This document shows positions 14,323 to 22,852 of a stretch of 50,256 nt of DNA, in pieces; the stretch's first letter is position 1, and each line of letters begins with the position of its first letter. The position numbers and the translations under genes are program-made. The DNA is from Pseudoduganella namucuonensis. Its GTDB lineage: Bacteria; Pseudomonadota; Gammaproteobacteria; Burkholderiales; Burkholderiaceae_D. The stretch spans positions 1 through 50,256 of the forward strand of contig NZ_FPBO01000051.1 of assembly GCF_900116645.1 (NCBI RefSeq), in the 5' to 3' direction. The notes under the pieces are model-generated. The model saw only the letters and a program-made list of their open reading frames with translations. It searched no databases and had not been told where the DNA came from.

Positions 14323-17300
14323 ATGCCAGTCTCGTCTTGCCGTCCGCCCCCTGTTTCACCTCCCGTTTCTATTCCCATGCGGCGTTGCCGCGCCGTGCCC
14401 CTGTTGCTGGCGCTGGCCGTCGGCCAGGCGTACGCGGCGGACGTGATCGGCACAGGCGCCAATGGCGCCAACGGCGCCGCCGGCGGCGCGCCGGGCGCCG
14501 CCGGCCAGGCGGGCACGCCGGGCCAGAACGCCGTGGCCAACGCCTTGGGCAACGCCGACGCGGCCAACCTCGCCACCGCGACCGGCGGCAAGGGTGGCAA
14601 CGGTGGAAACGGCATCGCGGGCCTCGCGGGCCAGAACGGCGGCAAGGCCGGCGCGGGAGGCAAGGGCGGCAACGCGGCGGCCACCGCCGTGTCGGCACCG
14701 GCGGCGGGCGCCGCGTCCGCGCTGGCGAACGCCAATGGCGGCGCGGGCGGCGCGGCAGGCGTCGCCGGCGCCGGCGGGACCGGCGCGGCGCGGGGCGCGG
14801 GCGCCGCCTCGGGCGACGGCGGCGCGGCCGCGGCCACGGCGCGCGCGGTCGCGGCGGCCGGCGCGGCGGCGAGCGGCCACGCCTCGGCCACCGGCGGCGA
14901 CGGCGGCGCGGCGACGCAGGATGGCGCGACGGGCCGCGGCGGCGCGGCGAGCTCCACGCTGGAATTGACGGGCCACAACGCCGTGGGCTACAGCTACGCG
15001 GCCGGCGGCAACGCGGGCAAGTCGCATCCGCAGGCGGTCAACCGGCGCGGCGGCGACGCGGCGGCCACCATGAAGCTGCGCGGCACGGGCACGCTGGAGG
15101 GCTACAGCGCGGCCGTGGGCGGCACCGGCGCGTACGACGCGTCCAACGCCTCCGGGGAGGCCGGCGCGCAGGCCGGCAGCCACTCGGACGCGCGCGTGAC
15201 CGGCGGCGGCCGCGTGAGAGTCTCGGCCTCGGCCGCCGGCGGGCTGGGCGCGGCCGGCGGCGGCGCCGGCAACAGCGGCGGCAAGGGCGGCAAGAGCCGG
15301 GCCGGCGCCTATGGCGCCTCCGGCACCGGGGAGGTGGAGGTGAGCGTGACCCAGAACGGCGGGCTGGGCGGCAACGGCGTGGCCGGCGCCAGGGGTGGCG
15401 ACGGCGGCGACACCTCGCTGCGCAACGCGGCCGGTGGCGCCACCAAGGGCGCGCTGACACTGATGCAGAACGCGCACGGCGGCAGCGGCGGCAACGGCAC
15501 GGGTGCGGCCGACGGCGGCAAGGCGGGGCGCGCCAGGTCCGCGCTGAAGATAGCCGACGGCGCCGCCGCCAGGCTGGACGCGCGCAGCGACGCCAGCGGC
15601 GGCAACGGCGGCAGCGCGGAAGGCACGGGGACCGCGATGGCGGGCGGCAACGCGGTGTCGCGCGTCGCCGCCACGGGCGTGGGAGAGCTGTGGGTGTCCA
15701 GCACGGCGGGCGGCGGTTCCGGCGGCTACAGTGCGACGGGCAACGGATCGGCGGGCGGCAACGGCCGGAGCGAGGCGAGCGGCGCGGCGACGGGCGGCAA
15801 GGCGGTCACCGTGCAGGCGGCCGCGTACGGCGGCGTGGCCGGTTCGGCCATCACGGCGGGCGAGAAGGGCGGCGCGGGCGGCACGGCCCAGGCCAGGGCC
15901 AGCGGCAAGTCGGACGCCGGCGCGCTGCATGTGAGCGCCATCCAGCAGAGCGGCCCGGGCGGCTTCGGCGGCAATGGCGCGGCCGGCGGCGACGGCTCGG
16001 ACAACACGATGGTCAACGCGGTGTCCGGCGCCACGGCGGGCGCGCTGTCGTTCTACCAGCGCGCGCGCGGCGGCGACGGCGGCGAAAGCCGCACCGGTCC
16101 GGGCGGCAAGGCCGGCGGCGGCGACGCCAGCCTCACGCTGGCCGACAACAAGGCGTCCAGCCTGAGCGGCTGGGTGCAGGCCGAGGGCGGCTACGGCGGC
16201 AACTCGTACGAGACCGCGTCCGCCATGGCGGGACGGGGCGGCGGCGCCAGGGGCGCGATAGACCTCGCCTCGACCAGGGCCGGCGCTGGCGTCAGCGCCA
16301 CCAGCGTCGCCAACGCGGGCACGGGCGGCTACAACGAGAACGGCTACCTGGGCGACGGCGGCGACGCCATGTCGCTGGCGCGCGCCACGGGACGGGCCAA
16401 CGCGCTCAGCCTGGCGCAGGCGTCGGGCGGCAACGCCGGCGCCACGCACGGCAAGGGCGGCGACGCGGCGGCGCGCTCGGAGGCGCTGTCGCAGACCGGC
16501 GCCTCCGCCACGGCGCGCGCCACCGGCGGCCTGGGCGCGGTCCAGGGCGACGCCAGCGCCTACGCCGGCGCCAGCTCGCTGGCCGCGGGTGGCGCGGCGC
16601 GGGCCGGCGCGCACGCGGCCGGGTCGCTGGGCGGCGCGGTGGCGGACGCCGACTCGGCCGGCGCGGGCGGCACGCGGGTGCGGGCCGTGGCGTCCGCGCC
16701 CATCGTCAACGGCGAGGCGCGCGGCGAGGCGCGTTCGACCACGTCCGGCGGCGCGGCGGCGGCGGTGGATGTGCTGAGCGGGACGCCGGTGGCGGCCACG
16801 GTGTCCGGCGCGCCGAACGCGGCGGCACGGGCGTCGGTGCTGGCGGGCGCGCCCGCCGTGGCGGCGGCGTTCGCCGGCGGCGAGATGGTCGGACATGGCG
16901 CGCAGGGCGTGTCTTATTTGCAGGACCAGGCGCCCGGCAGTATTTACACCTATGAATCGACCGGGCAGTTCCAGTTCAGCACGGCGGGCTCGCGCCAATT
17001 GCTGCTCGGCTTCCTGGGCGCCAGCGTGTTGAATCTCGGTTTCCAGCAGCTGGACCTGAACATCACCAACCATGGGACCAGCATTTACGCGCAATCGTTC
17101 ACCTCGCTGGCCGAGGCGCAGTCCTTCTTCAACAACAGGGTGCTGGACCTGGGCGTGGTCGCCGGCGGCATGCAGGACCTCGTCATCCGCGCCGGCTGGA
17201 ACGTGGAGGCGCAAAGCGGCTACGCCTTCGATTACGCCCTCGGCATCGCGGCCGTGCCCGAGCCGCAAACTTGGCTGATGCTGGGGCTGGGCGTCGCGCT

Positions 17301-17334
17301 GGTGCTGGTCTTCCGCCGCCGCTCGGGAAAATAA
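14323..17334 (+). CDS. Large Gly/Ala-rich repeat protein with PEP-CTERM sorting signal
   Basis: The product is 1003 aa from ATG 14323, chosen because GCGAGG lies 8 bases upstream. ATG 14377 would give a tighter signal peptide (MRRCRAVPLLLALAVGQAYA, cleaved before AD). Residues from about 40 to 850 are low-complexity Gly/Ala/Asn with recurrent GGxGGNG and GGKGG motifs and occasional TLMQNAHGG-like or SFYQRARGG-like units, suggesting loosely repeated beta-rich modules. A non-repetitive domain follows (YTYESTGQFQFSTAGSRQLL, then MQDLVIRAGWNVEAQ). The C-terminus is a classic PEP-CTERM tail: VPEP, a hydrophobic helix (TWLMLGLGVALVLVF) and RRRSGK. It should be exported, then processed by an exosortase and released to the surface or exopolysaccharide matrix. 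No exosortase gene is in the window. Confidence 0.88.
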   Translation: MPVSSCRPPPVSPPVSIPMRRCRAVPLLLALAVGQAYAADVIGTGANGANGAAGGAPGAAGQAGTPGQNAVANALGNADAANLATATGGKGGNGGNGIAGLAGQNGGKAGAGGKGGNAAATAVSAPAAGAASALANANGGAGGAAGVAGAGGTGAARGAGAASGDGGAAAATARAVAAAGAAASGHASATGGDGGAATQDGATGRGGAASSTLELTGHNAVGYSYAAGGNAGKSHPQAVNRRGGDAAATMKLRGTGTLEGYSAAVGGTGAYDASNASGEAGAQAGSHSDARVTGGGRVRVSASAAGGLGAAGGGAGNSGGKGGKSRAGAYGASGTGEVEVSVTQNGGLGGNGVAGARGGDGGDTSLRNAAGGATKGALTLMQNAHGGSGGNGTGAADGGKAGRARSALKIADGAAARLDARSDASGGNGGSAEGTGTAMAGGNAVSRVAATGVGELWVSSTAGGGSGGYSATGNGSAGGNGRSEASGAATGGKAVTVQAAAYGGVAGSAITAGEKGGAGGTAQARASGKSDAGALHVSAIQQSGPGGFGGNGAAGGDGSDNTMVNAVSGATAGALSFYQRARGGDGGESRTGPGGKAGGGDASLTLADNKASSLSGWVQAEGGYGGNSYETASAMAGRGGGARGAIDLASTRAGAGVSATSVANAGTGGYNENGYLGDGGDAMSLARATGRANALSLAQASGGNAGATHGKGGDAAARSEALSQTGASATARATGGLGAVQGDASAYAGASSLAAGGAARAGAHAAGSLGGAVADADSAGAGGTRVRAVASAPIVNGEARGEARSTTSGGAAAAVDVLSGTPVAATVSGAPNAAARASVLAGAPAVAAAFAGGEMVGHGAQGVSYLQDQAPGSIYTYESTGQFQFSTAGSRQLLLGFLGASVLNLGFQQLDLNITNHGTSIYAQSFTSLAEAQSFFNNRVLDLGVVAGGMQDLVIRAGWNVEAQSGYAFDYALGIAAVPEPQTWLMLGLGVALVLVFRRRSGK

Positions 17335-17795
17335 CCAAGGCGGGAATAGACGAAAGCCCCGCCTGCGCCTTTCGGGTTGGCTTTATAAACCTGGGCCTTT
17401 TTATATCCGCCGCCGCAATGTCATTGCGCGGCGTCTTTTGATCGTGGATGTACATTTGGCCAAGCAGGCGGACGGCGGCTATTTTCCGAGATATTCGATT
17501 TGACGAGCGGCCGGAGTTTGTCGATATTGCCGGAATTGGCGGTCAGGCCCCGGACTGAAATTCCCTATTTTATAGTGAATGGAATGAAACTGGCTTGATA
17601 CTGTGACCAGTTTATATTGTGGGCAAGCTGTGTGTTTTACGCGACCATCGCATTCGATTCAGGCGTGCGCGTCTTGCGCTACCGCAATATCGGCGGCATC
17701 ATTCGTGCTCGTCATTCTCTGGCTTGTTCAAGCCGTTTAATAAATCACATGCGATATATTCAATATCCGCCTGTTCACTTAAAAGGAACCGGGCG
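17335..17795. other. 461-bp intergenic region between the PEP-CTERM and MCP-like genes
   Basis: The first 110 bp hold terminator-like hairpins: GGCGGG/CCCGCC near 17339-17362 and the stem at 17411-17439. The rest is noticeably AT-richer than its surroundings (for example 17560-17630 and 17720-17790), suiting a promoter region for the MCP-like gene. I see no convincing -35/-10 pair and no protein-coding frame I would support. Confidence 0.5.
17411..17439 (+). terminator. Rho-independent-like terminator after the PEP-CTERM gene
   Basis: The arms cgccgcaat and attgcgcggcg pair around GTC with a small bulge and are followed by TCTTTT. The hairpin is 77 bp past the stop codon. Confidence 0.5.
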
Positions 17796-18815
17796 ATGAA
17801 GGCATTGTTTCAGGGAATTGCCTCTTTATTCAGAAAGCCCCCGCGAGAGGGCGTGCACGCCTATCTGGACAGCCGCCAGCAATTCAGCGAACAGCTGGTG
17901 TCCGTGTGGGACGCCCACATCGATTCCTCGCGCACGCAGATGGAGGACGCGATCTGCGCGCTGGCGGGCCGCTTCTCCGGCATCGTCGACAAGCTGGACC
18001 AGGCGCTGGCCGCCTCCGGCACCTCGGAGGACGGCGGCATCGTCGCCGTCTTCAATAACAGCGAGAAGGAACTGGGCGAGGTGCTGGCGCTGCTGAAGAG
18101 CACCGCCGCCAGCAAGGCCGCCATGCTGGACAAGGTCCAGCGGTTGCAGCAGTTCACCGTGCCGCTGCAGGCGATGGCGACCGAGGTGGCCAGCATCGCC
18201 TGGCAGACCAATCTGCTGGCGCTGAACGCCGCCATCGAGGCGGCCCGCGCGGGCGAGGCCGGCCGCGGCTTCGCCGTGGTGGCGCGCGAGGTGCGCGCGC
18301 TGTCGGCCAAATCGGCCGAGACCGGCAAGAGCATTTCGCAACAGGTGGGCCAGATCAGCGCCGCCATCCACTCCACCTGCGACGCCGCCGGCGCCTCGAT
18401 GGCGCAGGAGCAACAGTCCATGCGGACCTCGGAAAACGTGATCGGCACCGTGCTGGCCAATTTCCAGGACGTGACGGGCGCGCTGCGGCAGTCGTCCGAA
18501 CTGCTGCAGGAGGAGAGCCGGGGCATCAAGGAGGAGGTGGGCGAGGCGCTGGTGCAGCTGCAGTTCCAGGACCGCGTCAGCCAGATCCTGAGCCACGTGC
18601 AGCAAAACATCGCGCTGCTGCCGGACGTGCTGGAACAGCACCGCGCGCTGTGCGCGCAGGCCGCGCCCGAGGGGCCGCTGCCCCGGCTGGAGGCGCGGGA
18701 CTTGCTGGCGCAGCTGGAAAGCACCTACGCGATGGCGGAGGAGCGCGCGCTGCACCAGGGCGGCGCGGCCTTGCCGGCGCCGGCCGCGCAAGAGGAAGAG
18801 GTCACGTTTTTCTAG
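17796..18815 (+). CDS. Soluble methyl-accepting chemotaxis-like protein
   Basis: The product is 339 aa from ATG 17796, behind AAAGGAACC. It has no transmembrane segments and no obvious ligand domain, only a helical N-terminal region and an MCP signalling hairpin. The highly conserved tip reads QTNLLALNAAIEAARAGEAG with continuation to residue 160 (start 137), the part that contacts CheA/CheW. It continues VVAREVRALSAKSAETGKSI. The C-terminal 50 residues lack the NWETF/CheR pentapeptide tether. It is therefore a cytoplasmic signalling scaffold or sensor. A STAS-domain gene follows by 6 bp, so the pair is an operon. Confidence 0.85.
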   Translation: MKALFQGIASLFRKPPREGVHAYLDSRQQFSEQLVSVWDAHIDSSRTQMEDAICALAGRFSGIVDKLDQALAASGTSEDGGIVAVFNNSEKELGEVLALLKSTAASKAAMLDKVQRLQQFTVPLQAMATEVASIAWQTNLLALNAAIEAARAGEAGRGFAVVAREVRALSAKSAETGKSISQQVGQISAAIHSTCDAAGASMAQEQQSMRTSENVIGTVLANFQDVTGALRQSSELLQEESRGIKEEVGEALVQLQFQDRVSQILSHVQQNIALLPDVLEQHRALCAQAAPEGPLPRLEARDLLAQLESTYAMAEERALHQGGAALPAPAAQEEEVTFF

Positions 18816-18821
18816 GAGCCG

Positions 18822-19148
18822 ATGATGAGTATTGACGCGCAGGCGGGGACCAGGGCGGCCCTTGCCATCGAAGGGGAATTGACCGGCCGCCGCGCCGAGG
18901 AACTGCGCCAGCGCGTGCTGGGGGCGCTGGAACGGCCGGAGACGCTGGAGCTGGACCTGGGAAGGGTGACCGGCTGCGACAGCGCCGGCGTGCAATTGCT
19001 GCTGCTGGCGAAGGCGCGCTCGCAGCAGGAGCGCAAGCACCTGCGCCTGGTGAACCACAGCCCCGCCATCCTGGACGTGTTCCGCCTGCTGGACCTGGCC
19101 TCGTGGTTCGGCGATCCGCTGCCGGAGGGCTGGCGCGCCGCCGCCTGA
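18822..19148 (+). CDS. STAS-domain protein (anti-sigma-factor antagonist type)
   Basis: The product is 108 aa from ATG 18822 (or the adjacent ATG 18825), with TAGGAGCC as ribosome site overlapping the stop of the MCP-like gene. The fold pattern matches STAS: LELDLGRVTGCDSAGVQLLLLAKA, with Ser54 in the DSAG motif that is phosphorylated in SpoIIAA-like proteins. The operon with a soluble MCP suggests a signalling output controlled by phosphorylation or binding rather than chemotaxis alone (inference). No partner kinase or anti-sigma gene is adjacent. Confidence 0.8.
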   Translation: MMSIDAQAGTRAALAIEGELTGRRAEELRQRVLGALERPETLELDLGRVTGCDSAGVQLLLLAKARSQQERKHLRLVNHSPAILDVFRLLDLASWFGDPLPEGWRAAA

Positions 19149-19182
19149 TCCCGGAGCCGGCCTGCCGCCGGCGCGGGCCGCC

Positions 19183-20148
19183 TCAGGCGGTGTGCGCCAC
19201 CACGCGGTTGCGGCCGCCCCGCTTGGCCGCGTACAGTGCGCGGTCGGCGGCGCCGATCAGGCCCGCCACGTCCAGCGAGTCCGGGCCGCTGTTGGTGGTG
19301 GCGATGCCCACGCTCACCGTGATGTGCTTGTCCTCCGAGCCCGCGCTGGCGTGCGGGATGCGCTGCTCGATGGCGCGCTGGCGCACCGCCTCGCCCATTT
19401 CCAGGGCCGCCTGGACGTCGGTGTCCGGCAGGATCATGGCGAACTCCTCGCCGCCATAGCGCGCCAGCAGGTCGGCCGAGCGGTGCAGCATGCCCTGCAG
19501 CGCCGCCGCCACCTGGATCAGGCACTGGTCGCCCTGCTGGTGGCCGTAATGGTCGTTGTAGGGCTTGAAGTAGTCGATGTCGATCATCAACAGCGACAGC
19601 GCGGTGCCGTAGCGCTTGGCGCGGCGCTGCTCCTTGTCGATCGCCACGTCGAAGTGGCGGCGGTTGGCGATGCCGGTCAGGCCGTCCGAGAAGGTCTGCG
19701 AGCGCAGCACCATGGCTTGCTCGCGCAGCAGCTTTTCGCGCCCCACGGCCATGCTGACGTCGTTGATCTGGATCAGGCAGTGGCGCGCCGCGCCCTCCAC
19801 CGTCACCGGCGTCACGGCCACCGCCTGCTGCATGCGCTCGCCGCGCGCGGCCGCCGCCGCGTCGGCGTACAGCGGGAACGGCGACTTGTTCAGCGTCTGC
19901 GACAGCAGCGAGGGAAAGTTGTTGTGCAGGGCTTGGCCCACGGCGCTGGCCACGCGCTGGGCGCGCAGTTCGGGGAACACGGCGTAGAAATCCCGGCCCA
20001 CCACGTCGGCCGCGGCGAGGCGGGAGTGGCGTTCCATCCATCGGTTCCACAGCGCCACGCGGCTGGCGTTGTCGAGCACGATCGCGCCCAGGTTGACAGC
20101 GCCCAGCACGCCTTCAAGCAGGCTCAGGCGGTTTGCATCTGGCTTCAT
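19183..20148 (-). CDS. PAS-GGDEF diguanylate cyclase
   Basis: The product is 321 aa. Residues about 12-130 form a PAS-like sensor (LGAIVLDNASRVALWNRWMERHS, then DFYAVFPEL). A GGDEF domain follows, with DGLTGIANRRHFD (154-166) and the active-site loop GGEEF (232-236). An allosteric RxxD site is present (Arg223 to Asp226, five residues before GGEEF). It should make cyclic di-GMP from two GTP with product inhibition. It is the last gene of a CheY-CheC-GGDEF operon, with 4-bp gaps, and is convergent with the STAS gene. Confidence 0.92.
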   Translation of the reverse strand: MKPDANRLSLLEGVLGAVNLGAIVLDNASRVALWNRWMERHSRLAAADVVGRDFYAVFPELRAQRVASAVGQALHNNFPSLLSQTLNKSPFPLYADAAAAARGERMQQAVAVTPVTVEGAARHCLIQINDVSMAVGREKLLREQAMVLRSQTFSDGLTGIANRRHFDVAIDKEQRRAKRYGTALSLLMIDIDYFKPYNDHYGHQQGDQCLIQVAAALQGMLHRSADLLARYGGEEFAMILPDTDVQAALEMGEAVRQRAIEQRIPHASAGSEDKHITVSVGIATTNSGPDSLDVAGLIGAADRALYAAKRGGRNRVVAHTA

Positions 20149-20152
20149 CGTG

Positions 20153-20782
20153 TCAACCCTGGCCCATGACGCGGTTCAGGTAGAGGTTGATCTGTTCCTG
20201 CAGGTCGTTGAGGGCGGAGATGTCCAGGATGAAGGCGACATAGCCGTGGATCTGGTGCATCTCCAGGATGAAGTCGATGTGCAGCATCAGCACCACGGCC
20301 TCGGCCGCGCTGCCGGAGGCGCTGAGGATCTCCTCGCTGGTGCCGACGTGGTAGACCGGCAGCGAGCCCTCCAGCTCGCGCTGGAAGATGTTGGCCAGCG
20401 TGCCGACGCAGGAGTTCAGGATGATGTTGCCGATTTCGCTCATCGCCTCCTGTTCCATTTCCGTCAGCTGCTCCAGCGGCACCGATTCGCCCACCATCAG
20501 GCGCACGATTTCCAGGCTCTTATCCTCCGGGAACATGAGGATGGCCTCGGTCTGGAACGCGCCCTCGTAGTGCTGGCTGACGCCGCAGATGCGCTGGCCC
20601 TGGTCCTGCTTGTTCTTGCCGCCCAGGAGGGCGGCCGCCTCGGCGCGGTTCAGGAAACTGATCGACGGCACCGACATCGTCACTTCCTCGTTGACGATGC
20701 CGCTCATCGAGGCGGCGGCCTGGCCCACGCCGATGTTGAATATCTCGACCAGTGCATCGTGCTGCAGTTCGGTCAATGTCAT
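20153..20782 (-). CDS. cheC: CheC-type CheY-P phosphatase
   Basis: The product is 209 aa with both phosphatase helices of the CheC family. Glu13/Asn16 lie in LVEIFNIGVGQAAASMSG and Glu116/Asn119 in SEIGNIILNSCVGTLAN. Family members dephosphorylate CheY-like receivers. The single-domain receiver encoded immediately upstream (3-bp gap) is the likely partner, and the GGDEF enzyme downstream the likely output (inference). The gene symbol is a family assignment. Confidence 0.85.
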   Translation of the reverse strand: MTLTELQHDALVEIFNIGVGQAAASMSGIVNEEVTMSVPSISFLNRAEAAALLGGKNKQDQGQRICGVSQHYEGAFQTEAILMFPEDKSLEIVRLMVGESVPLEQLTEMEQEAMSEIGNIILNSCVGTLANIFQRELEGSLPVYHVGTSEEILSASGSAAEAVVLMLHIDFILEMHQIHGYVAFILDISALNDLQEQINLYLNRVMGQG

Positions 20783-20785
20783 CGT

Positions 20786-21154
20786 TTACGCTTCCAGCGG
20801 GGCGATCAGGGCCGCGATGCGGGCCTCGGTGATCGGTTTTTCCATGAAGCCCACGCCCAGCTCGGCCGCGCGGTTGCGCGTGGCGGTCTGCACGTTGGCG
20901 GTCAGCAGCGAAATGTGGGCGTGGGGCAGCAGCTTGCGCAGCTGCTCGGCGGCGGCGACGCCGCCCATGCCGGGCATGTTCACGTCCATCAGCACCAGGC
21001 TGGGCGTGAAGGCGTGGACCTTTTCCAGCGCCTCCTCGCCGGTGGCGGCTTCATGCACGATCCAGTCGGCGTGCATGCTGAGGATGTACTGGCGCGCCAT
21101 CAGGCGCGACACGCGGCTGTCGTCGACGATCAATACGGTTGGGATGGACTCCAT
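20786..21154 (-). CDS. Single-domain CheY-like response regulator
   Basis: The product is 122 aa, a lone receiver domain. The acidic pocket is DD (11-12), the phosphoacceptor is Asp57 in LVLMDVNMPGM, Thr85 is the switch residue, and Lys106 is in FMEKPI. It is first in the operon with the cheC-like and GGDEF genes. No histidine kinase is adjacent. It may be phosphorylated by a chemosensory CheA elsewhere. Confidence 0.9.
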   Translation of the reverse strand: MESIPTVLIVDDSRVSRLMARQYILSMHADWIVHEAATGEEALEKVHAFTPSLVLMDVNMPGMGGVAAAEQLRKLLPHAHISLLTANVQTATRNRAAELGVGFMEKPITEARIAALIAPLEA

Positions 21155-21339
21155 AAGTGTTCCGGGTAGGGCATATCAGATTGCTCATTTTCTCATACCC
21201 GGGGCGCTAGCGGTGAGGGTGGCGCAGCAAAATCGGCTTGCCGATCGGAAAATCGGCGCCGAAAGCGGGGGAGGAGGGCGCCCGATCCGCTAAAATAGCG
21301 GCTATTCCGCCATTCTTCCATCCAATAGCAACTATTATC

Positions 21340-22014
21340 ATGACCCAAGACGAATTGAAACAAGCCGTAGCCCGCGCCGCCATCGCCCACGTGGAGGGCG
21401 ACATCATCGGCGTCGGCACCGGTTCGACGGCCAACTTCTTCATCGACGAACTGGCCACGATCAAGCACCGCATCAAGGGCACGGTGGCCTCGTCCGAGGC
21501 GACCGCCGCGCGCCTGGCCGGCCACGGCATCCCCGTGCTGGACCTGAACGACGTGGCCGAGATCGCCGTCTACATCGACGGCGCCGACGAGATCACCGAG
21601 CGGGGAGCCATGATCAAGGGCGGCGGCGCGGCGCTGACGCGCGAGAAGATCGTCGCCTCGGTGTCGAAGAAGTTCGTCTGCATCGCCGACGGCTCCAAGC
21701 TGGTGGACGTGATGGGCAAGTTCCCGTTGCCGGTGGAAGTGCTGCCGATGGCGCGCAACGCCGTCGCGCGCCGCCTGGCCGCGCTGGGCGGCGAGCCGCG
21801 CCTGCGCCTCAAGCCGGGCACGCGGGAAGCCTTCGTGACCGACAACGGCGGCAACATCCTGGACGTGGCCGGCCTGGCCATCGCCGATCCGCTGGCGCTG
21901 GAGGGCACGATCAACCAGATCGTCGGCGTGATCGCGGTCGGCCTGTTCGCCGCGCGCGGCGCCGACGTTTGCCTGCTGGGCACGCCCGAGGGCGTGCGCA
22001 CGCTGACCTTCTGA
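21340..22014 (+). CDS. rpiA: Ribose-5-phosphate isomerase A
   Basis: The product is 224 aa, the family's normal length. It interconverts ribose 5-phosphate and ribulose 5-phosphate. Motifs are GVGTGSTANFFIDEL (phosphate loop), DGADEI (catalytic acid region) and KGGGAALTREKIVA. ATG 21340 gives the canonical N-terminus MTQDELKQAVARAA; earlier in-frame codons are not coding-like. TAAAAT at 21291-21296, within the small inverted repeat CCGCT/AGCGG, is a possible -10 box, but no good -35 accompanies it. Confidence 0.96.
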   Translation: MTQDELKQAVARAAIAHVEGDIIGVGTGSTANFFIDELATIKHRIKGTVASSEATAARLAGHGIPVLDLNDVAEIAVYIDGADEITERGAMIKGGGAALTREKIVASVSKKFVCIADGSKLVDVMGKFPLPVEVLPMARNAVARRLAALGGEPRLRLKPGTREAFVTDNGGNILDVAGLAIADPLALEGTINQIVGVIAVGLFAARGADVCLLGTPEGVRTLTF

Positions 22015-22040
22015 TTTCCCCACGCCGACCGGGACGCCCC

Positions 22041-22430
22041 ATGAAACGACTGCTGCTGTTCGCCATCCTGCCGCCGCTGCTGCTGGGCGCCTGTTCGCAC
22101 ATCCCCTTCCTGGGGGACAAGGAAAGGGAGCAGGCGGCCGAGGCGGCCCGCCGCGCCGCGTCCGAGCGCAAGCCGGCGCGGCCCGAGCTGGCCAGCGACG
22201 GCAGCAAGCGCCTGGTGATCGACGGCGTCGAGATCGAGCGGGTGGAATTCCGCGCCGGAGTGTCGTCGGCCACGGTGGAGAACATGGCCAAGCAGGGCGG
22301 CTGCGTGGGCGGCCCTGGCGCCGGGCTGGTGTCGCAGCCGGGGCCGGTGGAGATCTACCGCATGGTGTGCGGCGACGGCAGGACCTACCTGGCCAAGTGC
22401 GAACTGCGCCAGTGCAAGCCTTTGCGCTAA
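22041..22430 (+). CDS. Small putative lipoprotein
   Basis: The product is 129 aa. The N-terminus MKRLLLFAILPPLLLGACS carries a lipobox (LLGAC), so Cys18 should be lipidated and the protein anchored in the envelope. A charged Ala/Arg/Glu linker follows, then a short domain (RLVIDGVEIERVEFRAGVSS) with four further cysteines (GGCVGG, MVCGDG, KCELRQCK) that could form disulfides in the periplasm. It lies 26 bp after rpiA and is possibly co-transcribed. I do not recognise a named family. Confidence 0.75.
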   Translation: MKRLLLFAILPPLLLGACSHIPFLGDKEREQAAEAARRAASERKPARPELASDGSKRLVIDGVEIERVEFRAGVSSATVENMAKQGGCVGGPGAGLVSQPGPVEIYRMVCGDGRTYLAKCELRQCKPLR

Positions 22431-22445
22431 AACCCACTGCGGAAC

Positions 22446-22477
22446 CCGGGGTCAGACCCCCAGGGGTCTGACCCCGG
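22446..22477. repeat. GGGGTCAGACCCC-type palindromic intergenic element
   Basis: A perfect 15-bp inverted repeat (22446-22460 with 22463-22477) is separated by only 2 bp. Each arm is itself built from the near-palindrome GGGTCAGACCC. The element sits between the lipoprotein gene and yggX, which converge here. It looks like a dispersed REP-type element rather than an ordinary terminator. It may still act as one for the plus-strand gene. Confidence 0.6.
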
Positions 22478-22498
22478 CCTTGGCACTTGGTTTGGCTG

Positions 22499-22523
22499 AA
22501 AAAATGGCGCCGGAAGGCGCCAT
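22499..22523 (-). terminator. Rho-independent terminator of yggX
   Basis: The stem atggcgcc/ggcgccat (22504-22511 with 22516-22523) has a 4-nt loop. On the minus strand it is followed by six T residues (22504-22499). It lies 25 bp after the yggX stop. Confidence 0.8.
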
Positions 22524-22547
22524 GTTCATTGCCGCGGGCTTAACGCC

Positions 22548-22820
22548 TCAGTCCGCCGGCGGCACGTAGCCGGCGGCCGCGTCCGCGCCGTCGCCGAAGA
22601 AGTGCTTTTCCATCTGAGTGGCGAGGTATTTGCGCGCGCGCTGGTCGGCCAGGTTCAGGCGGTTCTCATTGACCAGCATGGTCTGGTGCTTGAGCCAGGC
22701 GGCCCAGGCCTCCTTCGACACGGACTGGTAGATCTTTTTGCCCAGCTCGCCTGGATACGGGGGGAAGTCCAGTCCTTCGGCTTCCTTGTCGAGTTTGATG
22801 CAGTGGACGGTACGGGCCAT
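22548..22820 (-). CDS. yggX: Probable Fe(2+)-trafficking / oxidative-damage protection protein
   Basis: The product is 90 aa, the family's normal size, starting MARTVHCIKLDKEAEGLDFP with the conserved early cysteine (Cys7). It continues PYPGELGKKIYQSVSKEAWAAWLKHQTMLVNENRL, typical of YggX. Known members protect iron-sulfur proteins against oxidative damage. ATG 22820 has AGGAG upstream. It follows argA by 32 bp on the same strand and ends at a clear terminator, so argA-yggX is probably one transcript. Confidence 0.93.
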   Translation of the reverse strand: MARTVHCIKLDKEAEGLDFPPYPGELGKKIYQSVSKEAWAAWLKHQTMLVNENRLNLADQRARKYLATQMEKHFFGDGADAAAGYVPPAD

Positions 22821-22852
22821 CTTGGCGCTCCTGAATGCGGTGAAAAAGAGGA

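Noticed and set aside
14356..17268. Long overlapping frames on both strands across the Gly/Ala-rich gene
   Set aside because: Low-complexity GC-rich DNA keeps all frames open. Only the frame with a signal peptide and a PEP-CTERM tail makes biological sense.
17616..17799. Small 60-aa plus-strand frame before the MCP-like gene
   Set aside because: It has no ribosome site, unusual composition and an AT-rich promoter-like background. It is more likely a leader region.
20069..21169. A 366-aa plus-strand frame opposite the CheY-CheC genes
   Set aside because: It is antisense to two proteins with complete catalytic motifs and has no family pattern.
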